Shown: one piece after another, positions 15,489 to 25,033 of the stretch
How positions within the stretch are numbered: the stretch's first letter is position 1
Layout of the letters: each line of letters opens with the position of its first letter
From: an uncultured bacterium
GTDB taxonomy: Bacteria; Bacillota; Clostridia; Peptostreptococcales; Anaerovoracaceae
Length of the DNA stretch: 53,864 bases
Reading direction: 5' to 3'
Assembly: GCA_905214195.1 (NCBI GenBank)
Contig: CAJMLH010000010.1
Location: forward strand, 1 to 53,864
Notes under the pieces: generated by a model
The model's input: the letters and a program-made list of their open reading frames with translations, nothing else
Databases searched by the model: none
What the model was told of the DNA's origin: nothing
Program-made: the position numbers and the translations under genes

Positions 15489-16895
15489 ATGAAAAATGAT
15501 AACAGACTTAAGATAACTGAAACTGTTTTGAGAGATGCTCAGCAGTCGCTTATTGCAACGAGAATGACTACTGAAGAGATGAAGCCCATTCTTGAGACAA
15601 TGAACGAAGTTGGATATTATTCCATAGAATGTTGGGGCGGGGCTACCTTTGACTCATCCTTGCGATTCTTGAACGAAAACCCTTGGGACAGATTGAGAAC
15701 CCTTAGAAAGGGGCTGAAAGGAAGCAAGCTGCAAATGCTTCTCAGAGGACAGAACCTACTCGGATACAGACATTATGCAGATGATACCGTAGAGGCATTC
15801 GTAAAAAAATCTGTGTCCGAGGGAATAGATATAATAAGAATCTTTGATGCACTTAATGATTTGAGAAATGTAGAGACGGCGGTTAAGGCAGCTAAAAGAG
15901 AGGGGGCGGAGGTACAGCTTGCAGCGGCATATACGACAGGAGACGGATACGACCGGGAATATTGGATAAACCTGGTTTCGGAGATGGAAAGCATGGGAGC
16001 TGATTCCGTATGTATAAAGGATATGGCAGGAATCTTAATGCCTGCTGCGGCAAACCAAATAATAAAGGATTTAAAGAAGAGAATCAAAATTCCGATTCAT
16101 CTTCACAGTCACTGTACAGGCGGAATGGCGCCGGTTACATACATTCAGGGTATTGAAGCAGGTTGCGACGTAGTAGATACGGCCATATCGCCGTTTGCCA
16201 TGGGAACAAGCCAGCCGGCAACTGAAGTGATAGCGGAGATATACAAGGGTACAGATAAGGACCCTATGCTGAATACAGGAGCGTTGATGGATGTGTCTGC
16301 TTATTTCAGAAAAATAATGGACAGATTTATTGAGGACGGAAGATTAAACCCAAAAGTGATGGGTGTGGATATAAACACATTGGTATATCAAGTTCCGGGC
16401 GGAATGCTGTCAAATATGATGATGCAGCTTAAGGAACAAAAGGCTATGGACAGATTTTATGAAGTGATGGAAGAAATTCCGAGAGTCCGCCGGGATTTGG
16501 GGCAGCCGCCGCTTGTGACTCCGTCTTCTCAGATTGTCGGAACACAGGCGGTGCTCAATGTTTTGAGCGGTGAAAGATATAAGATTATGTCGGGTGAAAC
16601 AAAAGCGTTTCTACACGGTGACTATGGTAAAACCATAAAGCCTTTTAATTTGGAAGTTCAAAAAAATGCCATAGGAGATAGAAAGCCACTTACTGAAAGA
16701 CCGGCAGACTTAATAGAACCGGAACTTAAAAGTTTGAGGAAGGAACTTGGCAGTTATATGACTTGTGCGGAGGATGTGCTCACATATGCTATGTTTCCTC
16801 AGGTAGCAGCTGAATTTTTTAGAGAGCGTGAGGCAGCAAGAAACGGTATAGACACAAAACTCTGCGATTATAAAAACAAAGCATATCCTGTTTAA
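15489..16895 (+). CDS. Oxaloacetate decarboxylase alpha-type carboxyltransferase (no biotin domain)
   Basis: 468 residues, HMGL-like TIM barrel (about 5-270) plus PYC/OADA domain. Visible active-site parts are ETVLRDAQQSLIATRM, the IECWGGATFDSSLRFL block, RGQNLLGYRHY, FDALND, the carboxybiotin lysine in CIKDMAG and the metal histidines in HLHSHCTGG. The usual AHQSL reads AQQSL. It transfers a carboxyl group from a 2-oxo acid (oxaloacetate in known members) to biotin. The C-terminal biotinyl domain of single-chain OadA is missing because a separate carrier exists at 13961. Start ATG 15489 follows AAAGGAG. The aminotransferase gene follows 21 bases later. Confidence 0.9.
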   Translation: MKNDNRLKITETVLRDAQQSLIATRMTTEEMKPILETMNEVGYYSIECWGGATFDSSLRFLNENPWDRLRTLRKGLKGSKLQMLLRGQNLLGYRHYADDTVEAFVKKSVSEGIDIIRIFDALNDLRNVETAVKAAKREGAEVQLAAAYTTGDGYDREYWINLVSEMESMGADSVCIKDMAGILMPAAANQIIKDLKKRIKIPIHLHSHCTGGMAPVTYIQGIEAGCDVVDTAISPFAMGTSQPATEVIAEIYKGTDKDPMLNTGALMDVSAYFRKIMDRFIEDGRLNPKVMGVDINTLVYQVPGGMLSNMMMQLKEQKAMDRFYEVMEEIPRVRRDLGQPPLVTPSSQIVGTQAVLNVLSGERYKIMSGETKAFLHGDYGKTIKPFNLEVQKNAIGDRKPLTERPADLIEPELKSLRKELGSYMTCAEDVLTYAMFPQVAAEFFREREAARNGIDTKLCDYKNKAYPV

Positions 16896-16916
16896 CAGAG
16901 GAAAGGAGATCATATA

Positions 16917-18152
16917 ATGATTTTTGCAAGAGAAAACGGAAGAAAAAATATAGGAGCGCCAGATAAATTGTTCGGGGTTTCACAGAAAGCAAAGGCAAGG
17001 ACGGCTGAAATAGGTCGGGAAAATGTTATAAACTCGACTATAGGAGTATTGACTAACGATGACGGGGAACTGGTTGTTCTTGATTCTGTGACTGAGTGCA
17101 TACACAAGCTAAGACCTGAAGATTTTTCAGCATATGCGCCTATTTTAGGAACACCCGACTATATAGAAGCCGTAAAAAAAGCAGTTTTTCTTGACGAAAT
17201 GCCGGACGCATTTCTTGAAGCCTGCTATACTCCGGGAGGCACAGGAGCAATAAGAAACGCAATATCAGCATATACATCTGCCGGAGAAAAGGTTTTGACA
17301 TCAGACCGGTATTGGAGTCCTTACAATATAATCGCATCTGAAATAGGCAGGGAAATTACAACCTATAAGCTTTTTGATGATGACTTTAAATTCAACGGGG
17401 ATTCATTTGAACAAGCCCTTTCGGAGATGTTCAAAGCACAGGAGCAGGCATTAGTGATTGTAAACACTCCTGCCCACAATCCGACAGGGTATACACTTAG
17501 CGAAGAGGATTGGGATAAGCTGATTTCCGTAGTAAATAAATTTCCGAAGAAGAAAGTTGTAATACTTATAGACATAGCTTATTTGGATTTTGCAGGCGAC
17601 GCCAAAGAGTACAGGCAGTTCTTTAAAAAGCTTGAGAATCCGCCGGCAAATATGCTGCCTCTTATTGCTTTCTCAGCCTCAAAAGGATATACTATGTATG
17701 GAATGAGATTAGGTGCGCTGATTTGTATGGCTCCTACTGAAGAGGCGGCAAAAGAGTTCAAGGATGTTATGAGTGTAGAATGCAGAGGCTCATGGTCCAA
17801 TGGGAACAGAGCGGCAATGACGGTTCTTGCAGACATAATGAAAAATGAAAATCTCTTCAGAAGCGTTAATGACGAAAGAAAGGTGTACATGGACTTACTA
17901 AAGAGAAGAGGGAAAGCTTTCATGGAAGCAGCTGCCTCGGCAGGTCTTGAGACATGCCCTTATGATTCGGGATTTTTTATAACCATCCCATGCACCAAGG
18001 CAGAAGAAGTAAGTGAGGAGCTACAGAAAGACAATGTCTATGTGGTAACTTTAGGACAGGGAATCAGAGTATCTGTATCATCCAATACTGAAAAGGAGTG
18101 CGGAATTATGCCTGCCAAGATTAAGGCGGCAATGCAAAGATGCGGATTATAG
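16917..18152 (+). CDS. Class I/II aminotransferase (aspartate/aromatic type)
   Basis: 411 residues, fold-type I PLP enzyme. The start is ATG 16917 behind AGGAAAGGAG. NTPAHNPTGYTL carries the Asn/Pro loop, ILIDIAYLDFAG the PLP-pyridine Asp and Tyr, SASKGYTMYGMRLG the Schiff-base Lys256, and QGIRVSVSS the substrate-carboxylate Arg. It should interconvert an amino acid and its 2-oxo acid. Placed last but one in the decarboxylase operon, it plausibly supplies the oxo acid (for example oxaloacetate from aspartate) to the pump. Substrate specificity is inferred from context only. Confidence 0.9.
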   Translation: MIFARENGRKNIGAPDKLFGVSQKAKARTAEIGRENVINSTIGVLTNDDGELVVLDSVTECIHKLRPEDFSAYAPILGTPDYIEAVKKAVFLDEMPDAFLEACYTPGGTGAIRNAISAYTSAGEKVLTSDRYWSPYNIIASEIGREITTYKLFDDDFKFNGDSFEQALSEMFKAQEQALVIVNTPAHNPTGYTLSEEDWDKLISVVNKFPKKKVVILIDIAYLDFAGDAKEYRQFFKKLENPPANMLPLIAFSASKGYTMYGMRLGALICMAPTEEAAKEFKDVMSVECRGSWSNGNRAAMTVLADIMKNENLFRSVNDERKVYMDLLKRRGKAFMEAAASAGLETCPYDSGFFITIPCTKAEEVSEELQKDNVYVVTLGQGIRVSVSSNTEKECGIMPAKIKAAMQRCGL

Positions 18153-18156
18153 AAAA

Positions 18157-18585
18157 ATGAAAAACCTTGATGAAATTGATTTGAAAATAATAGAATCACT
18201 TAGAGCTAACGGCCGAATGTCTTTAAAAGACTTGTCCTCGGAGGTATTTTTGACTACGCCTGCTGTAGCGGCAAGAATAGATAAGCTTGAGAAAGAGGGT
18301 TATATAGAAGGAATTCACGCAAAGCTTAATATGGAGAAGCTTGGATATGGAATCAAGGCGTTTATATTAGTGAGTGTTCCACCGGAAAAAAGCAGGGAGT
18401 TTTATAATTTTATAAATGAACATGAATGTGTTTTAGAGGGAAATCATATAACGGGAGAATACTCCATGCTTCTCAAAGTGATTTTTCCGTCAACCGGATT
18501 GCTGGATACATTTATGGGTAAGCTTCAAAAATTCGGAAAGACGGAGACTTCCGTTGTGTTTTCCACTATTTTGGAGAGACCGTAG
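18157..18585 (+). CDS. Lrp/AsnC-family transcriptional regulator
   Basis: 142 residues, full family length. The N-terminal helix-turn-helix (about 1-60) reads DEIDLKIIESLRANGRMSLKDLSSEV...TPAVAARIDKLEKEGYI, and the C-terminal RAM ligand domain has FILVSVPPEKSREFYNF and VLEGNHITGEYSMLLKV. It starts four bases after the aminotransferase stop with only a weak ribosome site, suggesting translational coupling. It probably senses an amino acid and adjusts this operon. Confidence 0.93.
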   Translation: MKNLDEIDLKIIESLRANGRMSLKDLSSEVFLTTPAVAARIDKLEKEGYIEGIHAKLNMEKLGYGIKAFILVSVPPEKSREFYNFINEHECVLEGNHITGEYSMLLKVIFPSTGLLDTFMGKLQKFGKTETSVVFSTILERP

Positions 18586-18676
18586 AGCATAAAGCAGCGA
18601 ACGATAGAACAATCGAACCGCGATTGCGGAAACAATTAGAGGGAATAAGATTTTCTATATATATGAACCGGCAAGC

Positions 18677-18706
18677 AAGTCGCCTACAGGGCGGCTTTTC
18701 TTGTTG
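18677..18706 (+). terminator. Terminator after the lrp gene
   Basis: AAGTCGCC, a five-base loop TACAG, then GGCGGCTT and TTTCTTGTT. It lies 92 bases after the regulator stop. Confidence 0.75.
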
Positions 18707-18764
18707 CAGAAGGACAGAGCCGGGAAGCTTGTCCGATAAGGGCAGTCTTTTAGACTATTTGCGG

Positions 18765-18793
18765 TAGAAAACAAGTCGTAAAAATGATATAAT
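18765..18793 (+). promoter_or_regulatory. Putative promoter of pcrA-ligA
   Basis: TATAAT at 18788-18793 with a weak -35 (TAGAAA, 18765-18770) 17 bases upstream. AGTCGTAAAA occurs on both sides of the -10 region. Confidence 0.5.
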
Positions 18794-18842
18794 CAGTCGT
18801 AAAAGAAAAATGACAGGCGATATGACAAGGAGTAAAATATAA

Positions 18843-21071
18843 ATGAATTTAGATCATCTTAACATAGAGCAGAGAAAAGCGGCCGTTCATATGGACGGAC
18901 CGCTGCTTATACTTGCCGGTGCAGGAAGCGGCAAAACAGCAACAATGACTCACAGAATAGCATATATGATTGAACAAGGGGTAAGCCCATATAATATACT
19001 TGCTGTAACTTTTACCAATAAGGCTGCTCAGGAAATGAGAGAACGAGTTGAAAAATTAGGAGTTTCATGCAGAGGCATGTGGATATTGACATTTCATTCA
19101 ATGAGCCTTAGAATCCTGAGAGAATATTTTGAGGCGGCAGGATATGGAAAGAATTTCGTTGTATACGATACGGTGGATCAAAAGGCGCTTTTTAAGAACA
19201 TTCTTAAAGATTTGAATGTTGACACCAAGGATTATCCGGTAAACTATTTCGCTTCCATAATAAGCAAAGAAAAGGAAGCGGACAGAGGCCCGGAAGAGTA
19301 TCTACAAAGAGAGGGAGAAAATTTCAGGAGCAAGATAATATATAGAGTATACAGAGAGTACCAGACGAGACTCAAAAAAAACAATGCAATGGACTTTGAC
19401 GACCTTTTGAGAAATGCACTTCATGTCTTAAGAGATAATCCGGTTATACTTGAAGAATATCGCAGCAGATTCCGGTACATAATGGTAGATGAGTATCAGG
19501 ATACAAACCATATTCAGTATCAGATAATTAAATTGCTGGCAAAGGAGCATAAAAACATCTGCGTTGTAGGAGATGACGACCAATGCATATATGAGTGGAG
19601 AGGAGCCGATATAAGGAATATACTTGACTTTGAAAAGGATTTTCCGTCGGCGGAGGTTATAAAACTGGAACAGAACTATCGCTCCTATGGCAATATTTTG
19701 GCGGCGGCTCACTCGGTAATAAAGAATAACAAGGGCAGAAAAGATAAAAAACTGTGGACTAATCGTGATGAGGGAGATAAAATCGTCTATTCACGATTGG
19801 AAAACGACAAAGAGGAAGCAAGGTACATAGCAGGGGAAATAAGTTTTCTTGAGGGGGCGAAGAGAAGTTATGATGACTTTGCCATACTTTACAGAACCAA
19901 TGCGCAGTCAAGACTGTTTGAAGAAGCCTTGAAAAAAAGAGGTATACCTTATCAGATACTTTCGGGGTTCAGCTTCTATGAGAGAAAAGAAACTAAAGAC
20001 ATGATTTCGTATATGAGACTGGTCTCAAATCCGGAGGATGAAATGGCTTTTTTGAGGGTGATAAATGAGCCTAAGAGAGGCATAGGTGCAAAGACTATAG
20101 AGAAGCTGAGGGCATTGGCATCGGTTAGAGGAGAGTCGTTATTGACAACTGTTTCCGACCCGGAAATAATTGCAGGTCTGCCTGCAAAGTCTCGTGATTC
20201 CGTAAGGAATATGACAGAGACTTTAGAACTTTGCCGAAGAGAAAAAGATAACCTGAGGATATTGGATATTTATGACAATCTGATGGTTAGAACCGGATAT
20301 ATGAAAGCTCTTGAGGATGAGAATACTGTTGAAGCAGAAGGTCGCATAGAAAACTTGCTTGACTTTAAATCGTTTATTTACGATTTTGAGAAAGAAAAGT
20401 CTGAAGCAGGGGAAACCGCTACTTTAGAGGAGTTCCTTGAAAAAGTTGCTACCGACGGAGATGCAGATAAGTATGAATCTGAATCGGGGAAGGTAACACT
20501 TATGACTATGCACAGTGCTAAGGGACTGGAGTTTCCCGTAGTATTTATGCCGGGAATGGAAGACGGACTTTTTCCGGGACATAGAGCAATGGACAGCGAA
20601 GAAGGTCTTGAAGAGGAAAGAAGACTTTGCTATGTGGGAATGACGAGAGCAAAAGAACGGCTTTTTTTGACAAGTGCGGCTTATCGAGTGCTTTATGGAA
20701 GAGGTGACTACACAAGAGAGTCTAAGTTTATGCGGGAACTTGACCCTAAAGTTTTAGACCCTGCCGGTGATATGGTATATGTACCTAAAAAGAAAGCCGG
20801 AGGAGCTCTTGGAGTAGATACGGGAAGTCTTGACGGATTTGCTTCAAAAACACCGTATAAACCATATGACCCTTTATCCCGTGCTAAAGCAGCGGCAAAA
20901 CAGAATGCCGGAGCATCAGGAGATAACTTAGCTCCCGGAGATATGGTGCGCCATGGAAAATTCGGAGAAGGGCTGGTACTTGAAACTGATGATAAAACAG
21001 TTACTGTAATGTTTGACAGCGTGGGAAGGAAGAAGCTGGCGAAAGGAATTGCACCGTTAAAGAAAATTTAA
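18843..21071 (+). CDS. pcrA: ATP-dependent DNA helicase PcrA/UvrD
   Basis: 742 residues, typical length. Superfamily 1 motifs in order: Walker A AGAGSGKTA (Lys31), TFTNKAAQEM, MVDEYQDTN (motif II), GDDDQCIYEWRGA (III), LEQNYRS (IV), TMHSAKGLEFPVVF (V) and YVGMTRAKERL (VI). The C-terminal about 50 residues form the Tudor-like RNA-polymerase contact (GDMVRHGKFGEGLV). It unwinds 3'-5' in excision repair and replication restart. Start ATG 18843 follows AAGGAG. ligA follows 22 bases later, the common pcrA-ligA pair. Confidence 0.96.
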   Translation: MNLDHLNIEQRKAAVHMDGPLLILAGAGSGKTATMTHRIAYMIEQGVSPYNILAVTFTNKAAQEMRERVEKLGVSCRGMWILTFHSMSLRILREYFEAAGYGKNFVVYDTVDQKALFKNILKDLNVDTKDYPVNYFASIISKEKEADRGPEEYLQREGENFRSKIIYRVYREYQTRLKKNNAMDFDDLLRNALHVLRDNPVILEEYRSRFRYIMVDEYQDTNHIQYQIIKLLAKEHKNICVVGDDDQCIYEWRGADIRNILDFEKDFPSAEVIKLEQNYRSYGNILAAAHSVIKNNKGRKDKKLWTNRDEGDKIVYSRLENDKEEARYIAGEISFLEGAKRSYDDFAILYRTNAQSRLFEEALKKRGIPYQILSGFSFYERKETKDMISYMRLVSNPEDEMAFLRVINEPKRGIGAKTIEKLRALASVRGESLLTTVSDPEIIAGLPAKSRDSVRNMTETLELCRREKDNLRILDIYDNLMVRTGYMKALEDENTVEAEGRIENLLDFKSFIYDFEKEKSEAGETATLEEFLEKVATDGDADKYESESGKVTLMTMHSAKGLEFPVVFMPGMEDGLFPGHRAMDSEEGLEEERRLCYVGMTRAKERLFLTSAAYRVLYGRGDYTRESKFMRELDPKVLDPAGDMVYVPKKKAGGALGVDTGSLDGFASKTPYKPYDPLSRAKAAAKQNAGASGDNLAPGDMVRHGKFGEGLVLETDDKTVTVMFDSVGRKKLAKGIAPLKKI

Positions 21072-21093
21072 GCCTTGTAAGTGAGGAAAAGAT

Positions 21094-23043
21094 ATGGATA
21101 AGAAGAAAACAGACCGGATTAAGGAATTAACAGAACTTTTGAACAAAGCGTCGAGAGCCTATTATCAGGAGAGTCGTGAAATCATGACAAATTTTGAGTA
21201 CGACGGCCTTTATGATGAACTTTTGGAACTGGAAAAAGAGACGGGTATGGTTCTTGCCCAAAGCCCTACAGTTAATGTAGGATATGAGGTATTGTCAAAC
21301 CTGCCCAAAGAAGCTCATCCTCAGCGGATGCTTTCGCTGGATAAGACAAAAGACTCCGGCAAACTCAAGGAATGGTTAAAAACGCAAGACGGATTGCTTT
21401 CATGGAAATTGGACGGACTGACAATAGTGTTGACTTATAACAACGGACAACTTTTTAAGGCGGTGACAAGAGGCAACGGAGAGGTAGGGGAAGTCGTTAC
21501 AAACAATGCAAAAGTATTTGCAAATTTGCCTGTAAAAATAAATTTTGAGAATGAACTTGTTCTTAGAGGAGAGGCAGTTATTTCCTATGCCGATTTTGAA
21601 AAAATCAACGATTCAATCCAAGACGACGAGGAAAAATATAAGAATCCGAGAAATTTATGTTCCGGGTCTGTAAGACAGCTGAATAATCGTATAACTGCGG
21701 AAAGAAATGTAAATTTCTATGCCTTTTCTCTCGTATCTGCCGAGGGGCTTGAGTTTGAGAAAAGAACACAGCAGTTGGAATGGCTTAGAAATCAGGGGTT
21801 TGAGTGTGTGGAATATCGCATGGTAAATGCCGAAACGATAGAAGATTCGGTCCAATGGTTTGCCGGTAATATACAGAATAATCCTATTCCCTCTGATGGC
21901 CTTGTGCTGACTTATGATGATATAGAATATGGGAAATCTTTGGGGCAGACATCCAAGTTCCCAAGAGATTCAATTGCTTTCAAATGGAAAGATGAGATTA
22001 GGGAGACAACTCTCAAGGAGATTCAATGGAATGCGTCAAGGACAGGACTTATAAATCCGGTGGCAGTATTTGAACCTGTAGAACTTGAGGGGACTACGGT
22101 GAGCAGAGCATCAGTTCACAACATAAGTGTCATGCGTGAATTGAAGCTTGGAGCAGGCGATAAAATAACTGTTTACAAGGCAAATATGATAATCCCGCAA
22201 ATCGCCCAAAACCTTACGGGAAGCAACTCGGCTTCTATACCGGAGGTTTGCCCTGTATGCGGACACGAAACGGAGATAGCAAACGATAACGGTGTTAAAA
22301 CTCTTCATTGTGTGAACCCGGATTGTCTTGCCAAACAGATAAAGCTTCTTTCTTTGTTCGTATCAAGGGACGCAATGAATATTGACGGACTTTCCGAAAG
22401 CACAATTGAAAAATTAGTTTCGGCAGGTCTCGTAAAGGAATTGGCGGATTTGTTCCATGTGGACAGGTTTGAGAAAGAATTTGTCGAGATGGATGGCTTC
22501 GGCAAAAAGTCCTTTGAAAACTTATGCCGATCGGTCGAGGCGGCAAGAGATACAACACCTGACAGGCTGCTTTACAGCCTGGGCATATCCGGGATAGGAA
22601 AGGCCAATGCCAAACTTATAGCGAAATTTTGCAATAACAAGTGGGCAAAAATAGAGAATTTGACTTTTGATGAGCTTGTATCAATCGACGGAATAGGAGA
22701 AGTTATGGCAGGAAATTTCTGCGATTACTTTGGAAATGGGGAAAATCGCAAGGCTGTTGATGATATTCTTAAAGAGATACGGCTGGATGAAAGAGAAGAT
22801 ATTCAAAATGACAAGTTGAAAGGCCTTACATTTGTTATAACCGGCAGTTTGGTTCATTATGAGAACCGTGACGCCCTTAAGGAAGTTTTGGAGCAGGCAG
22901 GAGCAAAGGTTGCAGGTTCGGTCAGTGCAAAGACTTCCTACCTTATAAACAATGATGTTTCATCATCATCAGGGAAAAATAAAAAGGCCAAAGAATTGAA
23001 TATTCCGATAATCAGCGAAGAGGATGCGATGAAAATGCTATAG
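21094..23043 (+). CDS. ligA: NAD-dependent DNA ligase
   Basis: 649 residues, close to the usual 660-670. Nicotinamide-binding Ia domain at 1-70, adenylated Lys105 in SWKLDGLT, LRGEAVI, a four-cysteine zinc finger (CPVCGHE...CVNPDC), a helix-hairpin-helix domain (GISGIGKANAKLIA) and a C-terminal BRCT domain (LTFVITGSLVHYENRDAL). It seals nicks in replication and repair. Residues around the adenylation motif (SWKLDG rather than EPKIDG) and a short N-terminus make it a somewhat divergent member. Operon partner of pcrA. Confidence 0.95.
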   Translation: MDKKKTDRIKELTELLNKASRAYYQESREIMTNFEYDGLYDELLELEKETGMVLAQSPTVNVGYEVLSNLPKEAHPQRMLSLDKTKDSGKLKEWLKTQDGLLSWKLDGLTIVLTYNNGQLFKAVTRGNGEVGEVVTNNAKVFANLPVKINFENELVLRGEAVISYADFEKINDSIQDDEEKYKNPRNLCSGSVRQLNNRITAERNVNFYAFSLVSAEGLEFEKRTQQLEWLRNQGFECVEYRMVNAETIEDSVQWFAGNIQNNPIPSDGLVLTYDDIEYGKSLGQTSKFPRDSIAFKWKDEIRETTLKEIQWNASRTGLINPVAVFEPVELEGTTVSRASVHNISVMRELKLGAGDKITVYKANMIIPQIAQNLTGSNSASIPEVCPVCGHETEIANDNGVKTLHCVNPDCLAKQIKLLSLFVSRDAMNIDGLSESTIEKLVSAGLVKELADLFHVDRFEKEFVEMDGFGKKSFENLCRSVEAARDTTPDRLLYSLGISGIGKANAKLIAKFCNNKWAKIENLTFDELVSIDGIGEVMAGNFCDYFGNGENRKAVDDILKEIRLDEREDIQNDKLKGLTFVITGSLVHYENRDALKEVLEQAGAKVAGSVSAKTSYLINNDVSSSSGKNKKAKELNIPIISEEDAMKML

Positions 23044-23101
23044 GAGATCAATATACAAGATGCAAAGGACTGATAGATTGTATTGAATCTTCAACAAATA
23101 C

Positions 23102-23130
23102 TTGAAAAATTTCAAGAAAGATAATATAAT
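23102..23130 (+). promoter_or_regulatory. Promoter of the SRP RNA gene
   Basis: TTGAAA (23102-23107), 17 bases, TATAAT (23125-23130); a second TATAAT sits at 23134-23139. The -35 lies in an inverted repeat CTTGAAA-AA-TTTCAAG (23101-23116). Confidence 0.8.
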
Positions 23131-23140
23131 AGATATAATT

Positions 23141-23298
23141 GAATTGCCCTTAAAGAGCTTCGCCTGGCATGGTTTGGGTCCTGCGCAATGGGATGCCGTG
23201 AACCTTGTCAGGTCCGGAAGGAAGCAGCAATAAGCGGAAGTTCTTATGTGCCGCAGATTAGCCTTCTCCAACGCCATGCGCAGCTCTTTAAGGGCAAT
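23141..23298 (+). ncRNA. ffs: Signal recognition particle RNA
   Basis: The conserved apical helix 8 is present, with its symmetric loop and GGAA tetraloop: GTCAGGTCCGGAAGGAAGCA at 23208-23227. The molecule is closed by a long terminal stem in which ATTGCCCTTAAAGAGCT (23143) pairs with AGCTCTTTAAGGGCAAT (23282-23298). At about 155 nt it is longer than E. coli 4.5S but shorter than Bacillus scRNA. It binds Ffh to target membrane proteins. Its place directly before dnaX is the classical Firmicutes arrangement. Exact 5' and 3' ends are estimates. Confidence 0.9.
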
Positions 23299-23365
23299 CT
23301 TTAATCTTTGAACAAATTTTGGGACTATGCGTCTCAAACAGCAATAGGCAAAGAAGGAGCAAAAT

Positions 23366-25015
23366 ATGTATACTGCGTTATACAGAAGCCATAGGCCGGA
23401 AGTGTTCGATGAAATACTTGGTCAGGAGCATATAGTCAAGATATTAAGAAATCAGGTGCTAAGCGAAACGGTGAGCCATGCTTATCTTTTTTGCGGAACG
23501 AGGGGAACCGGCAAGACAACTACTGCAAGGATTCTTGCAAAGGCTGTCAACTGCCTTTCAGAGGGAGAAAGGCCGTGCGGGGAATGTGAGAATTGCAAGG
23601 CAATAAAAGACGGCAGTTTTATGGATGTTATTGAGATAGATGCTGCTTCAAACAACGGAGTTGAAAACATAAGGGAGCTTAGGGAAAGCGTCAAGTATCC
23701 ACCGGCATCGGGTCGAAAGAAAGTATACATAATCGACGAGGTTCATATGCTGTCGCAGGGTGCTTTCAATGCATTACTCAAGACTCTGGAAGAACCTCCG
23801 GAACATGTAATGTTCATACTTGCGACAACTGAACCGCAAAAATTGCCGCAAACCATATTATCACGCTGCATGCGTCTTGATTTTAGGAGAGTATCTCAAA
23901 ATGTCATAGCCGACAACATGAAAGCTATATGCAATGAGAGAGAGATTGATATAACCGATGACGCCGTGCGACTTCTTGCCAACTGTGCCGACGGTTCGGT
24001 GCGAGATGGTCTTAGCATTTTGGATCAGGTGCTTGCAGGCGGAGATAAATATATAGACAGAGAAAAAGTTTTAGAATATGTCGGAACAACGGGAGAAGAG
24101 TTTTTCATAGATTTGACTGAACTGGTTTCCCTTAGAAAATCAGCAGAAGCTTTGCTTCTTTTAAATGATGTCCTAAGTGAGGGCAAGGATGTGAAGCAGA
24201 TTATGAAAGATTGGGTAAGTCATTATCGCAGTCTGTTGATAACCAAGTTTGTCACAGATGCAGAGGATATGCTCAATATGTCTGCTGAAAATTTAAAAAG
24301 AGTATCGCAGCAGAGCAGCAGAATTTCGGTTGAGGAGATAGATTTTGCGGTAACAAAACTTTCTAAAACGATAAACGATGCCAGATGGTCTACCAATCCA
24401 AGGGTTTTGTTGGAACTTGCAATAGTGGCAATCGCCTCAGGCGGAGATACTCCCATGGAGATTAAACGAAGTGTGCCTAAACAGCGAGAGCCTTTGCCAA
24501 GAGAAAGCACACAAAAGAATAGGGCTGATGAGTCAGTTGCGCACTTAGAGCGGAATCAGCAGGCAATTGAAGAAGAAAAGCCGCATGTGTATAATCAGGA
24601 AGCTAATTTTCAAGAACTTGATGCTGATGAACATAAACCGGTTGAATCTTATGAAAAATCGGATAGTGACAGCCTGCATATCAAAAAAGAATCGTACAGC
24701 GCTTTGTGGCACAGCATATTTGAAGAGGGCGAGGGAAGTGCAGGAAGCTTTAATTTGATAAGAAGCGGTACAGAACTTCATCATGTTGGAGAGGATAATT
24801 TTACAGTCGTAACAAACAGCAGTTTTACCTTGCGGTATGTTGAGCAGAAGCGTAAAGAGATTGAGAAGCTTATGGAGAGGCAGATAGGCAGACATTTGAA
24901 ATTGATATGCAGATTAAAGGAAGACCTGCTGCAAGAAAAGGATGAAGATTCGGAAACGGAAAAAATAGCGAGAGAAGCAGGAAAACTGTTGGGAATAGAT
25001 ATAGAAATAGAATGA
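23366..25015 (+). CDS. dnaX: DNA polymerase III subunits gamma and tau
   Basis: 549 residues from ATG 23366 behind AAGAAGGAG. Clamp-loader AAA+ ATPase: Walker A GTRGTGKTT (Lys50), zinc cysteines 62, 70, 73 and 76, EIDAASNNGV, IIDEVHMLS (Walker B) and LSRCMRLDF (SRC arginine finger). The C-terminal third is charged and poorly conserved, as in tau. It loads the sliding clamp and couples polymerases at the fork. I saw no clear frameshift signal for a separate gamma form. Confidence 0.96.
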   Translation: MYTALYRSHRPEVFDEILGQEHIVKILRNQVLSETVSHAYLFCGTRGTGKTTTARILAKAVNCLSEGERPCGECENCKAIKDGSFMDVIEIDAASNNGVENIRELRESVKYPPASGRKKVYIIDEVHMLSQGAFNALLKTLEEPPEHVMFILATTEPQKLPQTILSRCMRLDFRRVSQNVIADNMKAICNEREIDITDDAVRLLANCADGSVRDGLSILDQVLAGGDKYIDREKVLEYVGTTGEEFFIDLTELVSLRKSAEALLLLNDVLSEGKDVKQIMKDWVSHYRSLLITKFVTDAEDMLNMSAENLKRVSQQSSRISVEEIDFAVTKLSKTINDARWSTNPRVLLELAIVAIASGGDTPMEIKRSVPKQREPLPRESTQKNRADESVAHLERNQQAIEEEKPHVYNQEANFQELDADEHKPVESYEKSDSDSLHIKKESYSALWHSIFEEGEGSAGSFNLIRSGTELHHVGEDNFTVVTNSSFTLRYVEQKRKEIEKLMERQIGRHLKLICRLKEDLLQEKDEDSETEKIAREAGKLLGIDIEIE

Positions 25016-25033
25016 TTTATAAGGAGGAAAGAC

